NCBI RefSeq assembly: GCF_036323495.1
Contig: NZ_AP028947.1
Span: 2,046,001-2,110,000, forward strand
DNA length: 64,000 nt
DNA from: Limnobacter thiooxidans
GTDB lineage: Bacteria > Pseudomonadota > Gammaproteobacteria > Burkholderiales > Burkholderiaceae_B
Reading direction: 5' to 3'
How positions within the stretch are numbered: the first letter of the stretch is position 1; the number at the start of each line of letters is the position of its first letter. This document shows positions 19,366 to 29,360 of this stretch, piece by piece. The translations under genes and the position numbers were made by a program. Below the pieces are notes generated by a model, which saw nothing but the letters and a program-made list of their open reading frames with translations, was not told the origin of the DNA and did not search any database.

Positions 19366-19503
19366 GCAAAAAACAGCCAAATAGACTGTTTTAAGAGTAA
19401 GTGTGAAGGATATCAGATTAGAGACGTAACACTAAAACGATCTCGGTGTGATCACAAAATATGTGGTTTTCAGGAAACGATTTTTTTCCTTTCAACAGAG
19501 ACA

Positions 19504-19587
19504 CCCCCTTCAAAGGGGATTCTCACCCCATGCGGGGATCACCCCAACAAACATTCCACTCACCATCATTCATATTCCAACGAGGGG
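19504..19587 (+). promoter_or_regulatory. Alternating CCCC/GGGG blocks in the leader of the CheW-type gene
   Basis: C blocks at 19504-19508, 19526-19529 and 19542-19545 alternate with G blocks at 19515-19518, 19534-19537 and 19584-19587. The last G block is the ribosome site (GAGGGG) of the gene at 19596. Two local hairpins are possible, and the third C block could pair with the ribosome site. A translational switch is speculative. Confidence 0.35.
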
Positions 19588-19595
19588 ATGGGCGT

Positions 19596-20162
19596 ATGGC
19601 GAGCCGAAAATATCGGGGCATAGAGATTGACTCCGCGCACATTGACATGGCGAAGAATCTGGACAGTGTTAATGAGCTGATCGATGAATTGCGTGATCTG
19701 CAATCGACCTGGAACAACCTGAGTCTGTTGGGCGAACTGACCAATGTGGGAGCCGAAATTTCAGACACAAGGCAGCATTTTCAGAAACTGGCGGGCGACC
19801 TGACCAATTTCCTGGTGGAACAGTCGACCCATCAAGCAGTAGAAATGCTGTCGACGCGGGCACAAAACGCCATCGACATTTTGGTGAGAAATTTGTATGA
19901 AAGGACAGCCGACATTGGCTTCCTGGCCACAGACCCTGTATTTGCCAAACTGTGTGTTGACGCACAAACAGCCCCGCTGACCGCCGAGGCCTTGGCTGGG
20001 ACACACCAACGCATGAAAGACTATGTCTCGAAGTACTCCGTGTATAAAAATGTCGTCTTGTTGGACAGTCAGGCTCGAGTGATGGTCGACATGCTCGACC
20101 AGTTAACGCCAGGAATATCACTGGGGTGGATTCGGGAAGCAGTGTTGAAAGGAAGCCAATAG
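19596..20162 (+). CDS. Cache-like sensor fragment, N-terminal part of an amber-interrupted CheW protein
   Basis: 188 residues from ATG 19596, chosen for its GAGGGG ribosome site; the in-frame extension to 19461 is leader. It has a helical start, then a sensor-like segment (NLYERTADIGFLATDP ... YSVYKNVVLLDSQARVMVDM). The frame ends at TAG 20160-20162 and then stays open, in the same frame, for about 677 codons. The second half of the longer gene has a homologous sensor (NLYERANDCRWWAQNP ... YTVYANILLLDRSGRVVCDS), so this is half of a tandem-sensor protein. There is no signal peptide or membrane helix. Whether the truncated product works alone is unknown. Confidence 0.65.
   Translation: MASRKYRGIEIDSAHIDMAKNLDSVNELIDELRDLQSTWNNLSLLGELTNVGAEISDTRQHFQKLAGDLTNFLVEQSTHQAVEMLSTRAQNAIDILVRNLYERTADIGFLATDPVFAKLCVDAQTAPLTAEALAGTHQRMKDYVSKYSVYKNVVLLDSQARVMVDMLDQLTPGISLGWIREAVLKGSQ
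20160..20162 (+). other. In-frame amber codon splitting the sensor/CheW gene
   Basis: The codons read GSQ-TAG-AEAFRPL with no frame change. In the homologous second sensor the aligned position is Tyr (SPARY-CVSPF), so a one-base Tyr-to-amber change (TAC or TAT to TAG) is the simplest origin. A sequencing error, a true nonsense mutation, or readthrough/restart are all possible. Confidence 0.75.
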
Positions 20163-20180
20163 GCAGAGGCATTTCGCCCA

Positions 20181-22193
20181 TTGCAAACGGATCACAACGG
20201 AGCCCGGGATGAACTGATTTATGCCTGGAAAATCATGGTGGCTGGCGAGGTCAAGGGATACATCGCCCTTCTGTTCAATCTTGACCAGGAAAGTGAAGCA
20301 CTGTTCGCCAAGGTGGTTGGACAACGTAGAGCACAGGCTTTGCCAGAATGGAAGGTTTGTGGCGTGAGCAAGTCCACTGGGGAAGTTCTCGTGTCCAGCA
20401 ACCCGGAGTACATTGGCCCAGGCCAAACCATCCGATTGCCGGAAGGCGCGCGCTGGAGCTTGGTGCAAGTGGGCCCCGTGGCTTATCTGGGCTGCATGCG
20501 CACCACACGCAGCTACCAGGGATATTCCGGCCCTGGCTGGAAAGGCTTCTGCCTGGTGCCGTTGACGCACGCATTCAACGTCGCTTCCGGTGAGCTTGGG
20601 CAGAATGCCCAGATTGACTACAATACGGGTTTGATCGACAAACGCATCCTGGGATTTCAGGCACAGGCAAGCCAGATACAGAAGCAATTGAACCGAAGTA
20701 TCTGGAACGGGAACATGACGCAGCGCCAATCTACCTCGACCCTTGGCAATTCATTCAGCAAAACGCTGCTGTGGGAAATCAGCCGGGCCGGAGAGAATAC
20801 CAAAACATTGTTCACGAATTCACTGAACAATTTGGTACAGGCTGAAATCAACGGGTTCCAAACGGAACAACAAACCCGGGCCATGCTGGCGATGGACCTG
20901 ATGGACCGCAATCTTTACGAACGGGCGAATGATTGCCGCTGGTGGGCACAAAACCCCACGCTGAACCATGCACTGTTGAACAGGGGCGATGAGAAAGCCA
21001 ACGAGCAGGCCATGCAGTGCCTGCAACACATTCACGGACTGTACACGGTGTATGCCAACATCCTGCTGCTCGACCGTTCAGGCCGGGTTGTTTGCGACAG
21101 CGCCTCGATTGTTGAATCGGGGACTCTGGTGGAATCAAGCTGGGTTTCTGAAGCCATGCAGCTGAAAAGCCCCGCGCGTTACTGTGTTTCTCCATTTGAA
21201 AAAACAGCGCTTTACCAAGACCGCCCCACTTACATTTATGCCGCGGCCCTGTTTGACAACAGGCAAAAACCCGCCCATGCGATCGGTGCAATTGCCTTGG
21301 TGTTTGACAGCGAGTCTCAATTTGAAGCCATCCTGACTGAATCCATGGGCGACAGCAAACACCAGGCTTTTGGCTTTATCGTGGACGAAAACCATCGAGT
21401 AATCTCATCCACCACCAACTTGCACATGGAGCACGGCAAATTGACCTTGCCCTTGAAGCGGCACAGTAAATTTGAAAAACAAAAAGCGGAACAAGGCTAC
21501 TTCCACATCGACGGCAGACTGATTGCTTATGGCGCCTGCAACTCAGGTGCGTATCGAGAATACAAAAGCGACGCTGATGCGTATCAAAACAACCTGATTT
21601 GCGCCTACGGTCTTGATATTGGCGCATTGGCAGACGATTTGGAAGCAAGCGCCGGCGACATCAGCTTTGACGAATTCAGGCAAGGTGGTCAGAAAGACCA
21701 GGTGGTGGACATCGCTTCGTTTCGCGTGGCGGAGCACTGGTATGGCATTGACAGTGAAGACGCGGTGGAGGCTTTTTTGTGCAATCAAATTGTCAGCTTG
21801 CCCAATTCACCAAGCTGGCTACTGGGTACCACCCTGTATAAAAATGAAGCTGTGACCATTGTCGACATTGCGGAAATTCTCGACCCACGCCTTCGCAGCA
21901 AAGCCGCGGCGCCAGCGCGGCAGCAAATGATTCTGCTGAAGACCCAAAACCATTCTGTGAAAATTGCACTGGCCGTGGATGAACTGGGTGAAATTCCCAG
22001 CCTGCCAATGTCAGCGATTCATGAATCGGAAAGCTTGAACGGCCACAGTGGAATTGTGCAAGGCCTGATTAAAACCGTGGACAACTTGTTAGTGGTTTTG
22101 AATACCGAGCAACTGTTTAAGCAGCTGGAAACAGATATAAAAAAAACCCCTTGTGTGAACAAGGGGCTTTCTTCAGCCGCAGTGCACCGATAA
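20181..22193 (+). CDS. Tandem cache-like sensor protein with C-terminal CheW domain (downstream part)
   Basis: About 670 residues if translation restarts at TTG 20181, which has a loose AGAGG 11 bp upstream. Order: the end of the first sensor (ELIYAWKIMVAGEVKGYIALLFNLDQES), a helical linker, a second cache-like sensor (about 225-400), and a CheW domain (about 505-650, VVDIASFRVAEHWYGIDSEDAVEAFL ... ILLKTQNHSVKIALAVDELGEI). CheW couples receptors to the CheA kinase; here it is fused to soluble sensors, suggesting a cytoplasmic chemotaxis or signalling input. No membrane helices are seen and no other che gene is in the window. Confidence 0.7.
   Translation: MQTDHNGARDELIYAWKIMVAGEVKGYIALLFNLDQESEALFAKVVGQRRAQALPEWKVCGVSKSTGEVLVSSNPEYIGPGQTIRLPEGARWSLVQVGPVAYLGCMRTTRSYQGYSGPGWKGFCLVPLTHAFNVASGELGQNAQIDYNTGLIDKRILGFQAQASQIQKQLNRSIWNGNMTQRQSTSTLGNSFSKTLLWEISRAGENTKTLFTNSLNNLVQAEINGFQTEQQTRAMLAMDLMDRNLYERANDCRWWAQNPTLNHALLNRGDEKANEQAMQCLQHIHGLYTVYANILLLDRSGRVVCDSASIVESGTLVESSWVSEAMQLKSPARYCVSPFEKTALYQDRPTYIYAAALFDNRQKPAHAIGAIALVFDSESQFEAILTESMGDSKHQAFGFIVDENHRVISSTTNLHMEHGKLTLPLKRHSKFEKQKAEQGYFHIDGRLIAYGACNSGAYREYKSDADAYQNNLICAYGLDIGALADDLEASAGDISFDEFRQGGQKDQVVDIASFRVAEHWYGIDSEDAVEAFLCNQIVSLPNSPSWLLGTTLYKNEAVTIVDIAEILDPRLRSKAAAPARQQMILLKTQNHSVKIALAVDELGEIPSLPMSAIHESESLNGHSGIVQGLIKTVDNLLVVLNTEQLFKQLETDIKKTPCVNKGLSSAAVHR
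22139..22172 (-). terminator. Intrinsic terminator for gltA, embedded in the CheW gene 3' end
   Basis: Stem CCCCTTGT (22147-22154) / ACAAGGGG (22159-22166) with loop GTGA. On the minus strand it is followed by TTTTTTTTATATC, a strong U-run for gltA. On the plus strand the trailing CTTTCTT is weaker. The hairpin doubles as codons near the end of the convergent gene. Confidence 0.88.
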
Positions 22194-22220
22194 AGAGGTG
22201 CAGTCAGCAACGAGAGACAA

Positions 22221-23528
22221 TTAACGCTGGTCGATTGGCTTCACGTCGCGGTGCGCTGCACCATGGAACAACTGACGTGGACGACCGATTTTGTACTCGG
22301 GGTCGGCGATCATTTCGTTCAACTGGGCAATCCAGCCTACTGTACGCGCCAAAGCAAAAATGGCTGTAAACAACGGCACAGGAATACCAATCGCTTTTTG
22401 AACGATGCCTGAATAGAAGTCAACGTTGGGGTACAGCTTGCGCTTGACGAAGTATTCGTCTTCCAACGCGATTTTTTCCAGCGCCATGGCGATCTTGAAC
22501 AATGGGTCGTCGTGCAGGCCCAGTTCGTTCAGTACTTCATGACAGGTTTCACGCATCAGCTTGGCACGTGGGTCATAGTTCTTGTAAACACGGTGACCAA
22601 AGCCCATCAGGCGAACGCCTGAATCCTTGTCCTTCACCTTGGCGATGAAGTCGCCAATCTTGTCTACACCACCGTTGGCCTGAATTTCAGTCAACATGTT
22701 CAGGCAGGCCTCGTTGGCACCACCGTGTGATGGGCCCCACAAACAAGCCACGCCTGCTGCAATCGCTGCAAACGGGTTTGTTCCGGACGAGGCACACAGA
22801 CGAACTGTGGATGTGGATGCGTTTTGCTCGTGGTCTGCATGCAAAATAAAGATGCGGTCCATTGCGCGCACCAGCACATCGTTCACCTTGTACTCTTCAC
22901 AAGGGTTGCCAAACATCATGCGCATGAAGTTGGCTGTGTAGCTGAGTTCGTTCTTTGGATAAATGTTCGGTGCACCAATGCCGTATTTGTAGGCCATGGC
23001 CACCAATGTTGGCATTTTGGCGATCAGACGGATCGCGGAAATATCGCGCTGGTTTTTGTCCAGCAGGTTCATCGAATCAGGATAGAACGCGGACATGCCA
23101 CCAACCAGGCCAGTCATCACGGCCATGGGGTGCGCGTCGCGGCGGAAACCACGCAGGAAGAAGTTCATTTGTTCGTTCACCATGGTGTGCTTGGTCACCA
23201 GGTCGTCAAATGTTTTCTTTTCGCCAACATTGGGCAATTCGCCATTCAACAGCAGGTAACACACGTCCATGAAGTCGCAGTTTTGCGCCAATTGTTCAAT
23301 TGGGTAGCCGCGGTACAGCAATTCACCCTTGTCGCCATCAATGTAGGTAATGGAGGAATTGCAAGACGCTGTGGAAAGGAAACCTGGATCGTAAGTGAAT
23401 TTGCCAGTTGAACCATACAACTTGCGAATATCGATCACGTCAGGACCAATGGTCCCTTTGTGAATGGGAAATTCTACCGAAGGGGTGCCGTCAGTAAACG
23501 ACAGCGTGGCCTTGTGTTCTGTGCTCAT
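22221..23528 (-). CDS. gltA: Citrate synthase GltA
   Basis: 435 residues, a type II (hexameric, NADH-sensitive class) bacterial citrate synthase by length and N-terminal domain ([35 protein letters not shown]). Active-site motifs are [10 protein letters not shown] and [14 protein letters not shown], with the distal Asp in NVDFYSGIV. It condenses oxaloacetate and acetyl-CoA. It is last of the sdhCDAB-sdhE-gltA series, 26 bp after sdhE. Confidence 0.97.
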   Translation of the reverse strand: MSTEHKATLSFTDGTPSVEFPIHKGTIGPDVIDIRKLYGSTGKFTYDPGFLSTASCNSSITYIDGDKGELLYRGYPIEQLAQNCDFMDVCYLLLNGELPNVGEKKTFDDLVTKHTMVNEQMNFFLRGFRRDAHPMAVMTGLVGGMSAFYPDSMNLLDKNQRDISAIRLIAKMPTLVAMAYKYGIGAPNIYPKNELSYTANFMRMMFGNPCEEYKVNDVLVRAMDRIFILHADHEQNASTSTVRLCASSGTNPFAAIAAGVACLWGPSHGGANEACLNMLTEIQANGGVDKIGDFIAKVKDKDSGVRLMGFGHRVYKNYDPRAKLMRETCHEVLNELGLHDDPLFKIAMALEKIALEDEYFVKRKLYPNVDFYSGIVQKAIGIPVPLFTAIFALARTVGWIAQLNEMIADPEYKIGRPRQLFHGAAHRDVKPIDQR

Positions 23529-23554
23529 CGGATTTCCTTCTAATGGGATAAAAA

Positions 23555-23827
23555 TTAAAGATCTCGCATCATCTGGATCACCTTGCGCACATCGGGCGTG
23601 TCCAGATCCCCTTCAGGCTCTTTACGGCCGAGAAAGAGGTCAAGCAATACGTTGTCGACTTCTTCGAACAGTACAGTCAGAGCCTGCACGTCGTTGTCGG
23701 TCAACTCCATTTCATGCTTGTCGAAAAAGCGTTCAATAATCAAGTCGTTTTCCAACAAACCACGACGAGCACGCCAGCGTAAGCGCGCGCGTTGGGTTGG
23801 ATCAGCCTGATGATTCTGGTTAGACAT
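23555..23827 (-). CDS. sdhE: Succinate dehydrogenase flavinylation factor SdhE
   Basis: 90 residues with the family signature [19 protein letters not shown] (RGxxE motif) and the acidic [24 protein letters not shown] helix pair. SdhE promotes covalent attachment of FAD to SdhA. It lies between sdhB and gltA, the usual place. A terminator-like hairpin separates it from sdhB, so its expression may partly depend on readthrough or a separate promoter. Confidence 0.94.
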   Translation of the reverse strand: MSNQNHQADPTQRARLRWRARRGLLENDLIIERFFDKHEMELTDNDVQALTVLFEEVDNVLLDLFLGRKEPEGDLDTPDVRKVIQMMRDL

Positions 23828-23837
23828 AAACTACAAC

Positions 23838-23870
23838 AAAAAAAACGGGGTTTTGCAGTGCACAACCCCG
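23838..23870 (-). terminator. Terminator-like hairpin between sdhB and sdhE
   Basis: On the minus strand CGGGGTT / AACCCCG (23846-23870, 11-base loop) is followed by eight T residues. It lies 30 bp after the sdhB stop and just before sdhE, so it may attenuate transcription into sdhE-gltA. Confidence 0.78.
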
Positions 23871-23899
23871 ATTTGAATAAAAAAATCCGAACATCAGTT

Positions 23900-24616
23900 C
23901 TAGACTGCGCGGCGTACCATCAATTCCTTGATTTTACCGATTGCCTTTGTTGGATTCAGCCCTTTTGGACAGACATCCACGCAGTTCATGATCGTGTGGC
24001 AACGGAACAGGCGATATGGGTCTTCCAGGTTGTCCAAACGCTCACCTGTAGTTTGATCGCGACTGTCTGCAATAAAACGGTAGGCTTGCAGCAAACCGGC
24101 GGGGCCCACGAACTTGTCGGGGTTCCACCAGAATGATGGGCAACTGGTTGAACAGCAGGCGCACAAAATGCACTCGTACAGGCCATCCAGTTCTTCACGT
24201 TCTTCAGGCGACTGCAAACGCTCCTTTTCAGGAGGGGGCGTGTCATTCACCAGGTAAGGCTTGATGGAATGGTATTGCTTGAAAAACTGGGTCATGTCGA
24301 CGATCAGGTCGCGCACAACTGGCAGGCCAGGCAGCGGCTTCAACACGATGGGCTGCTTCAGGTCGCGCAGGTTCGTGATACAGGCCAGACCGTTTTTGCC
24401 GTTGATGTTCATGGCGTCGCTTCCGCACACGCCTTCGCGGCATGAACGGCGATAGGCCAAGGACTCATCCACGTCGCTCTTGATGCGCATCAGCGCATCC
24501 AGCAACATTTTGTCAGTCGGTTCCAGCTCGACTTCCAGCTTTTGCATTTTTGGCGCTTCGCCCGTGTCGGGGTCGTAGCGATAAATTTCAAAACGTACGA
24601 TTCTCTTTTCGCTCAT
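23900..24616 (-). CDS. sdhB: Succinate dehydrogenase iron-sulphur subunit SdhB
   Basis: 238 residues from the ATG at 24616 ([17 protein letters not shown]); a longer frame to 24673 overlaps sdhA and is not needed. Cys sets are visible for the 2Fe-2S ([21 protein letters not shown]), 4Fe-4S ([12 protein letters not shown]) and 3Fe-4S ([15 protein letters not shown]) clusters. It passes electrons from SdhA FAD to quinone at SdhCD on the inner face of the inner membrane. Confidence 0.97.
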   Translation of the reverse strand: MSEKRIVRFEIYRYDPDTGEAPKMQKLEVELEPTDKMLLDALMRIKSDVDESLAYRRSCREGVCGSDAMNINGKNGLACITNLRDLKQPIVLKPLPGLPVVRDLIVDMTQFFKQYHSIKPYLVNDTPPPEKERLQSPEEREELDGLYECILCACCSTSCPSFWWNPDKFVGPAGLLQAYRFIADSRDQTTGERLDNLEDPYRLFRCHTIMNCVDVCPKGLNPTKAIGKIKELMVRRAV

Positions 24617-24638
24617 TTTCTGTACCTCGTAACCTTGA

Positions 24639-26420
24639 TTAGAACGTCCGCTTTTTGGGCTGGAAGGTTTCAACTGTCAGTGGCTTCAAATTCACTGGCT
24701 TGTAGTCGAGGCGGTTGCCTTCGGAATACCACAGGCTGTGACGCATCCACTTGTCATCATCCCGCTCGGGGAAATCGCGGTGCGCATGCGCACCACGGCT
24801 TTCTTCACGGGCTGCGGCAGAAACCATGGTGGCCTTGGCAGTTTCCTGCAGGTTGGCCAGTTCCAGCGCTTCAACCAAAGCGGTGTTGAACACCTTGGAC
24901 TTGTCTTTCAGGTGAATGTGTTCAGCTTGCTTGGCCAAATCATTGATTTTGGTCACGCCAGCTTCCATCAATTCGGTGGTGCGGAACACGCCACAGTGGT
25001 ACTGCATGCCCTTGCGGATTGCATCAGCCACTACACGAACGTTTTCACCACTGGTGGAAGTCATCAGCTTGTCCACACGCGCCATGGTCAAATCCGTGCC
25101 ATCGGCTGGCAAGTCTTTGTGGTTGCGTGCTTTCAGGTTGCTGTTCACGATGTGGTTGCCCGCTGCGCGGCCAAACACGATCAAGTCCAGCAGGGAGTTG
25201 GTGCCCAAACGGTTCGCGCCGTGTACGGATACGCATGCACATTCGCCGATGGCGTACATGCCGTTGACGATTTCGCTGGCGCCGCCTGGTACTTTTGGTG
25301 CTACAACCTGGCCATACACGTTGGTCGGAATACCGCCCATCTGGTAGTGAATGGTTGGAACAACAGGAATTGGCTCTTTGATCGGGTCTACGTTGGCAAA
25401 CTTGATCGCGATTTCACGAATGGAAGGCAGACGCTTCATGATGGTGTCTGCACCCAGGTGGTCCAGCTTCAACAAGACGTAGTCTTTGTTGGGGCCACAG
25501 CCACGGCCTTCCTTGATTTCCTGGTCCATTGAACGGGACACGAAGTCACGTGGAGCCAAGTCTTTCAGGGTTGGCGCATAGCGTTCCATGAAACGCTCGC
25601 CTTCGCTGTTCAGCAAAATACCGCCTTCGCCGCGAACACCTTCTGTAACCAGTACACCTGCACCGGCCACGCCGGTGGGGTGGAACTGCCAGAACTCCAT
25701 GTCTTCCAGGGGAATGCCTGCACGCGCAGCCATACCCATACCGTCGCCTGTATTAATGAAGGCGTTGGTGGATGCGTCCCAGATGCGGCCTGCGCCGCCG
25801 GTTGCGAATACCGTGGTTTTGGCTTCCAAAACCATCATTTCGCCGGTTTCCATTTCAAGCGCTGTTACACCCACCACGTCGCCATCGGCGTCGCGAATGA
25901 TATCCAATGCCATCCATTCCACGAAGAACTGGGTACGTGCACGCACGTTGCGCTGATACAAGGTGTGCAACAGGGCGTGGCCTGTACGGTCAGCCGCGGC
26001 ACAGGCACGCTGTACGGGCTTTTCACCGAAGTTGGCTGTGTGACCACCGAATGGGCGCTGGTAAATGGTGCCATCGGGGTTACGGTCAAATGGCATGCCG
26101 AAGTGTTCAAGTTCGTAAACCACCTTGGGGGCTTCACGACACATGAACTCGATGGCGTCCTGGTCACCCAGGTAGTCTGAACCCTTGACGGTGTCAAACA
26201 TGTGCCAGTACCAGCTGTCATCGGACATGTTTCCCAAGGACGCACCAATACCACCCTGCGCGGCCACTGTGTGTGAACGGGTCGGGAATACTTTGGACAG
26301 CACGGCTACATTCAGACCAGCCTCTGCCAACTGGAGCGAACAACGCATACCCGCGCCACCCGCACCTACGATTACCGCGTCGAACTTGCGACGTGGAAGG
26401 GAAGTTTTAACTGCAGTCAC
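24639..26420 (-). CDS. sdhA: Succinate dehydrogenase flavoprotein SdhA
   Basis: 593 residues. FAD-binding [18 protein letters not shown] is at the N-terminus, and the FAD-linked His is in [13 protein letters not shown]. Catalytic and substrate motifs [16 protein letters not shown] and [22 protein letters not shown] are in place. It oxidises succinate to fumarate. It sits between sdhD (2-bp gap) and sdhB, in one operon. Confidence 0.98.
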   Translation of the reverse strand: MTAVKTSLPRRKFDAVIVGAGGAGMRCSLQLAEAGLNVAVLSKVFPTRSHTVAAQGGIGASLGNMSDDSWYWHMFDTVKGSDYLGDQDAIEFMCREAPKVVYELEHFGMPFDRNPDGTIYQRPFGGHTANFGEKPVQRACAAADRTGHALLHTLYQRNVRARTQFFVEWMALDIIRDADGDVVGVTALEMETGEMMVLEAKTTVFATGGAGRIWDASTNAFINTGDGMGMAARAGIPLEDMEFWQFHPTGVAGAGVLVTEGVRGEGGILLNSEGERFMERYAPTLKDLAPRDFVSRSMDQEIKEGRGCGPNKDYVLLKLDHLGADTIMKRLPSIREIAIKFANVDPIKEPIPVVPTIHYQMGGIPTNVYGQVVAPKVPGGASEIVNGMYAIGECACVSVHGANRLGTNSLLDLIVFGRAAGNHIVNSNLKARNHKDLPADGTDLTMARVDKLMTSTSGENVRVVADAIRKGMQYHCGVFRTTELMEAGVTKINDLAKQAEHIHLKDKSKVFNTALVEALELANLQETAKATMVSAAAREESRGAHAHRDFPERDDDKWMRHSLWYSEGNRLDYKPVNLKPLTVETFQPKKRTF

Positions 26421-26422
26421 TT

Positions 26423-26800
26423 TTAGACCCTCCAGAGAATGTCAGCCGCGTAGCCGGCAGCGCCGAGCAACCACAAAGCTGTAAAAACTTGCAACGACAG
26501 GCGAATACCGGTGGGCTTGATGTAGTCCATCCAGATGTCGCGAATACCAATGTAGGCGTGGTAGCACAATGAGAAAAATGCCAGCAAGGCCAGAATTTTG
26601 CCCAAGGGGAACGACAACACGGTGAAATTGAAGAAACCGACCCACTTGACGTAGTCGATATCAGGTGTAAACAACACGGCCAGGAACAGGCCGATTGTGT
26701 AAACAGCCATGATGACCGCGGTGATACGCTGGGCCACCCATTCTTTCAGGCCGTAATGTGCGCCAACAACCAGGCGCTTGGAACCGATATTGTTACCCAT
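26423..26800 (-). CDS. sdhD: Succinate dehydrogenase membrane anchor SdhD
   Basis: 125 residues with three membrane helices (about 27-50, 56-80, 98-122). The [14 protein letters not shown] motif between helices 2 and 3 fits the quinone/haem region of SdhD. Two base pairs separate it from sdhA and two from sdhC, so translation is likely coupled. Confidence 0.94.
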   Translation of the reverse strand: MGNNIGSKRLVVGAHYGLKEWVAQRITAVIMAVYTIGLFLAVLFTPDIDYVKWVGFFNFTVLSFPLGKILALLAFFSLCYHAYIGIRDIWMDYIKPTGIRLSLQVFTALWLLGAAGYAADILWRV

Positions 26801-26802
26801 GA

Positions 26803-27216
26803 TTAAAACACTCCGAACAGTTTCAGACCGAACAAGGCGGTGAGGCTCAAGCTGATAGCAAATACGATCGCGGCACTTTTACTGGCGGCGTACTTCTCGG
26901 TGCCCACGTGCATGTCGAGGACCAGGTAACGGATACCTGCGGCAAAGTGATGCAGATAGGACCAGATCAAGCCCAACAGCACGATCTTGACCAGCGGGCT
27001 GCTGACCAGAGATTGCATTTCAAGGAATGTCAGCTCGGAAGTGATGCTTTTGTCGAAAAGCGGCAACAGAATAATGGGAAGCGCCAGGAAGAGCACTGCG
27101 CCACTGACACGGTGCAGAATGGACAGCTTTCCAGCCAAAGGCAGACGATACTTCAGGATTTGTGTGACATGAATATTCCGGTACTCCGGACGTTTCTTCG
27201 CAACATTGTTTGACAT
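26803..27216 (-). CDS. sdhC: Succinate dehydrogenase cytochrome b556 subunit SdhC
   Basis: 137 residues with three membrane helices. Family signatures are RPLSPHL-like RNIHVTQILKYRLPLAGKLSILHRVSG at the start and SYLHHFAAGIRYLVLDMH, whose His is the haem b ligand. With SdhD it anchors the enzyme and binds quinone. It is first gene of the operon, with a 196-bp upstream gap to gntR. Confidence 0.96.
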   Translation of the reverse strand: MSNNVAKKRPEYRNIHVTQILKYRLPLAGKLSILHRVSGAVLFLALPIILLPLFDKSITSELTFLEMQSLVSSPLVKIVLLGLIWSYLHHFAAGIRYLVLDMHVGTEKYAASKSAAIVFAISLSLTALFGLKLFGVF

Positions 27217-27412
27217 GCTCGTGTTCTTGTAAAAGTGATTAAAAACCGGGCTGAATGCACATGGCGTTCCAGCTTGAATCCTTTAAAAAAACCATTCTCG
27301 GACAAGTTACTATTTTGAACCAAATTGCCCGAAGGTTAAAGTCGCTTGTTTTTCATTTTTAATGTTTTCGGGATCAAATGCATTCTTTTGCGTGCAAAAG
27401 ACTTGTATCAAT

Positions 27413-28141
27413 TCAATACAATTCATTCCTGTAGGAGAACTTGTCGGTCAGATACCAGCCACGGCGAAGCTCAACTGGTTGATCAGCATACGTCATCGAC
27501 AGGCGCTCGACCAGCAACAAAGGCGTTCCCACGTCGACCCGCAAAATATCCGCCTGTTCTGACTGGGCGCTTACTGCCTTGATGTGTTCAGTGGCGCGCA
27601 ACATGCGGACATTGAAACTGCTTTCCAGAAACCCGTACAAAGTTGAATTGCATTGCTGAAGCCGCTCTAGGGTCAAGCCCTTGTACTGAGAGGCTGGCAG
27701 CCAGATTTCATCAAAAATGCGAGGCACGCCATCAAAACGAAGCACTCGTTTGACCACAAACACGGAATCACTGGGTTTGATGTCCAGGAGCTTGGCGATT
27801 TGAGAGCTGGCCCGAATTCGGTCGACGGACAAATAGGTCGATTTGGGCTTGACGTTGGGTTCTTCATCGGCCGCCAGACGCAAAAACCGGTATTCCGACT
27901 TTGCTTCGTTGTGGGTGGCCACAAAGGTGCCCCGACCCTGCTTTCTGTCCACTAGGTTTTCAGCTGCCAGCTCGTCGATTGCCTTGCGCACGGTGCCTTG
28001 GCTCACGCCATAGCGGGCAGCCAGTTCTGTTTCAGACGGGATGAGTTCGCCCGGCTTCCACTCGCCATCCTGAAGGCTTTTCAGCAGCAAACCTTTGATT
28101 TGCTGATAAAGCGGGCTGAATGTGGGGTTAGCAGGCTGCAA
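27413..28141 (-). CDS. GntR-family (HutC/UTRA type) transcriptional regulator
   Basis: 242 residues: a winged-helix GntR DNA-binding domain (about 8-75, PLYQQIKGLLLKSLQDGEWKPGELIPSETELAARYGVSQGTVRKAIDEL) and a UTRA ligand domain (about 95-235). It is divergent from mdh and downstream of no other regulator; it faces the sdh operon on the same strand. A 21-bp near-palindrome in its own promoter recurs before acnB, so control of TCA genes is a reasonable inference. The ligand is unknown. Confidence 0.92.
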   Translation of the reverse strand: MQPANPTFSPLYQQIKGLLLKSLQDGEWKPGELIPSETELAARYGVSQGTVRKAIDELAAENLVDRKQGRGTFVATHNEAKSEYRFLRLAADEEPNVKPKSTYLSVDRIRASSQIAKLLDIKPSDSVFVVKRVLRFDGVPRIFDEIWLPASQYKGLTLERLQQCNSTLYGFLESSFNVRMLRATEHIKAVSAQSEQADILRVDVGTPLLLVERLSMTYADQPVELRRGWYLTDKFSYRNELY

Positions 28142-28178
28142 AATTTGTCTCGGTCTTGTTTTTACTCATCATTCCATA

Positions 28179-28199
28179 TCTTATATCTTATAGAGGACT
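28179..28199. promoter_or_regulatory. Candidate operator in the gntR-mdh divergent promoter
   Basis: An AT-rich 21-bp imperfect palindrome (TCTTATAT ... ATAGAGGAC) matches the acnB upstream site at 51410-51430 at 17 of 21 positions. It lies 38 bp before gntR and about 100 bp before mdh, where an autoregulatory and mdh-controlling operator would be expected. Confidence 0.55.
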
Positions 28200-28300
28200 T
28201 TTAAAAGTTAAACCCCTCTAAACCACCAGATTCGTCAACAAGGTGTCAGCGTTTGGCGCTAAACTATGGCCTTCCATTTTAATCCCTCGGAGTGTTTGAC

Positions 28301-29287
28301 ATGACCAAACCCGCAATGCGTGTAGCCGTTACAGGCGCCGCCGGCCAAATTGGCTACAGCCTGTTGTTCCGTATCGCCAATGGCGACATGCTGGGCAAAG
28401 ACCAGCCCGTGATTTTGCAGTTGCTGGACATTACACCGGCCCTGCCCGCTGTGAAAGGCGTGGTCATGGAATTGGAAGACTGCGCATTCCCATTGCTGCA
28501 AGGCGTGGTCATCACTGACGATCCTGCCACTGCGTTCAAAGACGTGGATGTGGCTTTGCTGGTTGGCGCACGCCCACGCAGCAAAGGCATGGAGCGCAAG
28601 GACCTGCTGGAAGCCAACGGCGCCATTTTCACAGTACAGGGCAAGGCATTGAACGACAACGCCAAGCCAACCGTGAAAGTACTGGTTGTAGGCAACCCTG
28701 CCAACACCAACGCTTACATTGCACAGCAGTCTGCCCCTGACCTGGATCCAAATTGCTTCACTTCCATGCTGCGCCTGGACCACAACCGTGCTTTGAGCCA
28801 GGTTGCGGCCAAAACTGGCAAGCCAGTGGCCTCTATTGAAAAGCTGGCTGTGTGGGGCAACCACTCACCCACGATGTATGCTGACTACCGCTTCGCCACA
28901 ATCGACGGCGCATCAGTGAAGGACATGATCAACGACCAGGAATGGAACGCCAACACATTCCTGCCAACAGTGGGCAAGCGTGGTGCTGCCATTATTGAAG
29001 CGCGTGGCCTGTCTTCTGCTGCTTCTGCTGCCAACGCCGCCATCGACCACGTACGCGACTGGGTGCTGGGCACGAACGGCAAGTGGGTGACTATGGGCAT
29101 TCCTTCAGACGGCTCTTACGGCATTCCTGAAGGCACACAGTTCGGTTTCCCCGTAACTTGTGCCAACGGCAAGTTTGAAATCGTGAAGGGTCTGGAAATT
29201 GACGCGTTCAGCCAGGAACGTATCAACATCACCCTGAACGAACTGATGGAAGAGCGTGAAGGCGTGAAGCACTTGCTCGGCAAGTAA
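28301..29287 (+). CDS. mdh: Malate dehydrogenase
   Basis: 328 residues from ATG 28301, with a CGGAG ribosome site 8 bp upstream; an in-frame GTG at 28292 is less likely. NAD motif [21 protein letters not shown] marks the longer LDH-like MDH class common in Burkholderiales. Substrate and catalytic motifs are [18 protein letters not shown], and catalytic His in [13 protein letters not shown]. It interconverts malate and oxaloacetate. It is divergent from the GntR gene and followed by a strong terminator. Confidence 0.97.
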   Translation: MTKPAMRVAVTGAAGQIGYSLLFRIANGDMLGKDQPVILQLLDITPALPAVKGVVMELEDCAFPLLQGVVITDDPATAFKDVDVALLVGARPRSKGMERKDLLEANGAIFTVQGKALNDNAKPTVKVLVVGNPANTNAYIAQQSAPDLDPNCFTSMLRLDHNRALSQVAAKTGKPVASIEKLAVWGNHSPTMYADYRFATIDGASVKDMINDQEWNANTFLPTVGKRGAAIIEARGLSSAASAANAAIDHVRDWVLGTNGKWVTMGIPSDGSYGIPEGTQFGFPVTCANGKFEIVKGLEIDAFSQERINITLNELMEEREGVKHLLGK

Positions 29288-29310
29288 TTCATCTGCTTTT
29301 CATGATAAAA

Positions 29311-29337
29311 AGGCCAGCAGTAATGCTGGCTTTTTTT
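29311..29337 (+). terminator. Intrinsic terminator after mdh
   Basis: Stem GCCAGCA / TGCTGGC (29313-29330) with loop GTAA, followed by seven T residues. Confidence 0.93.
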
Positions 29338-29360
29338 ATTGGAACAAAAGGAAACGCAGT

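Noticed and set aside
24617..24673. Longer N-terminus for SdhB
   Set aside because: The extension overlaps the end of sdhA and lacks SdhB character; [17 protein letters not shown] is the family start.
27403..27421. Palindrome TTGTAT-N7-ATACAA near the gntR stop
   Set aside because: It overlaps the gntR coding end and is about 190 bp from sdhC; it does not match the operator shared by gntR/mdh and acnB. Chance cannot be excluded.
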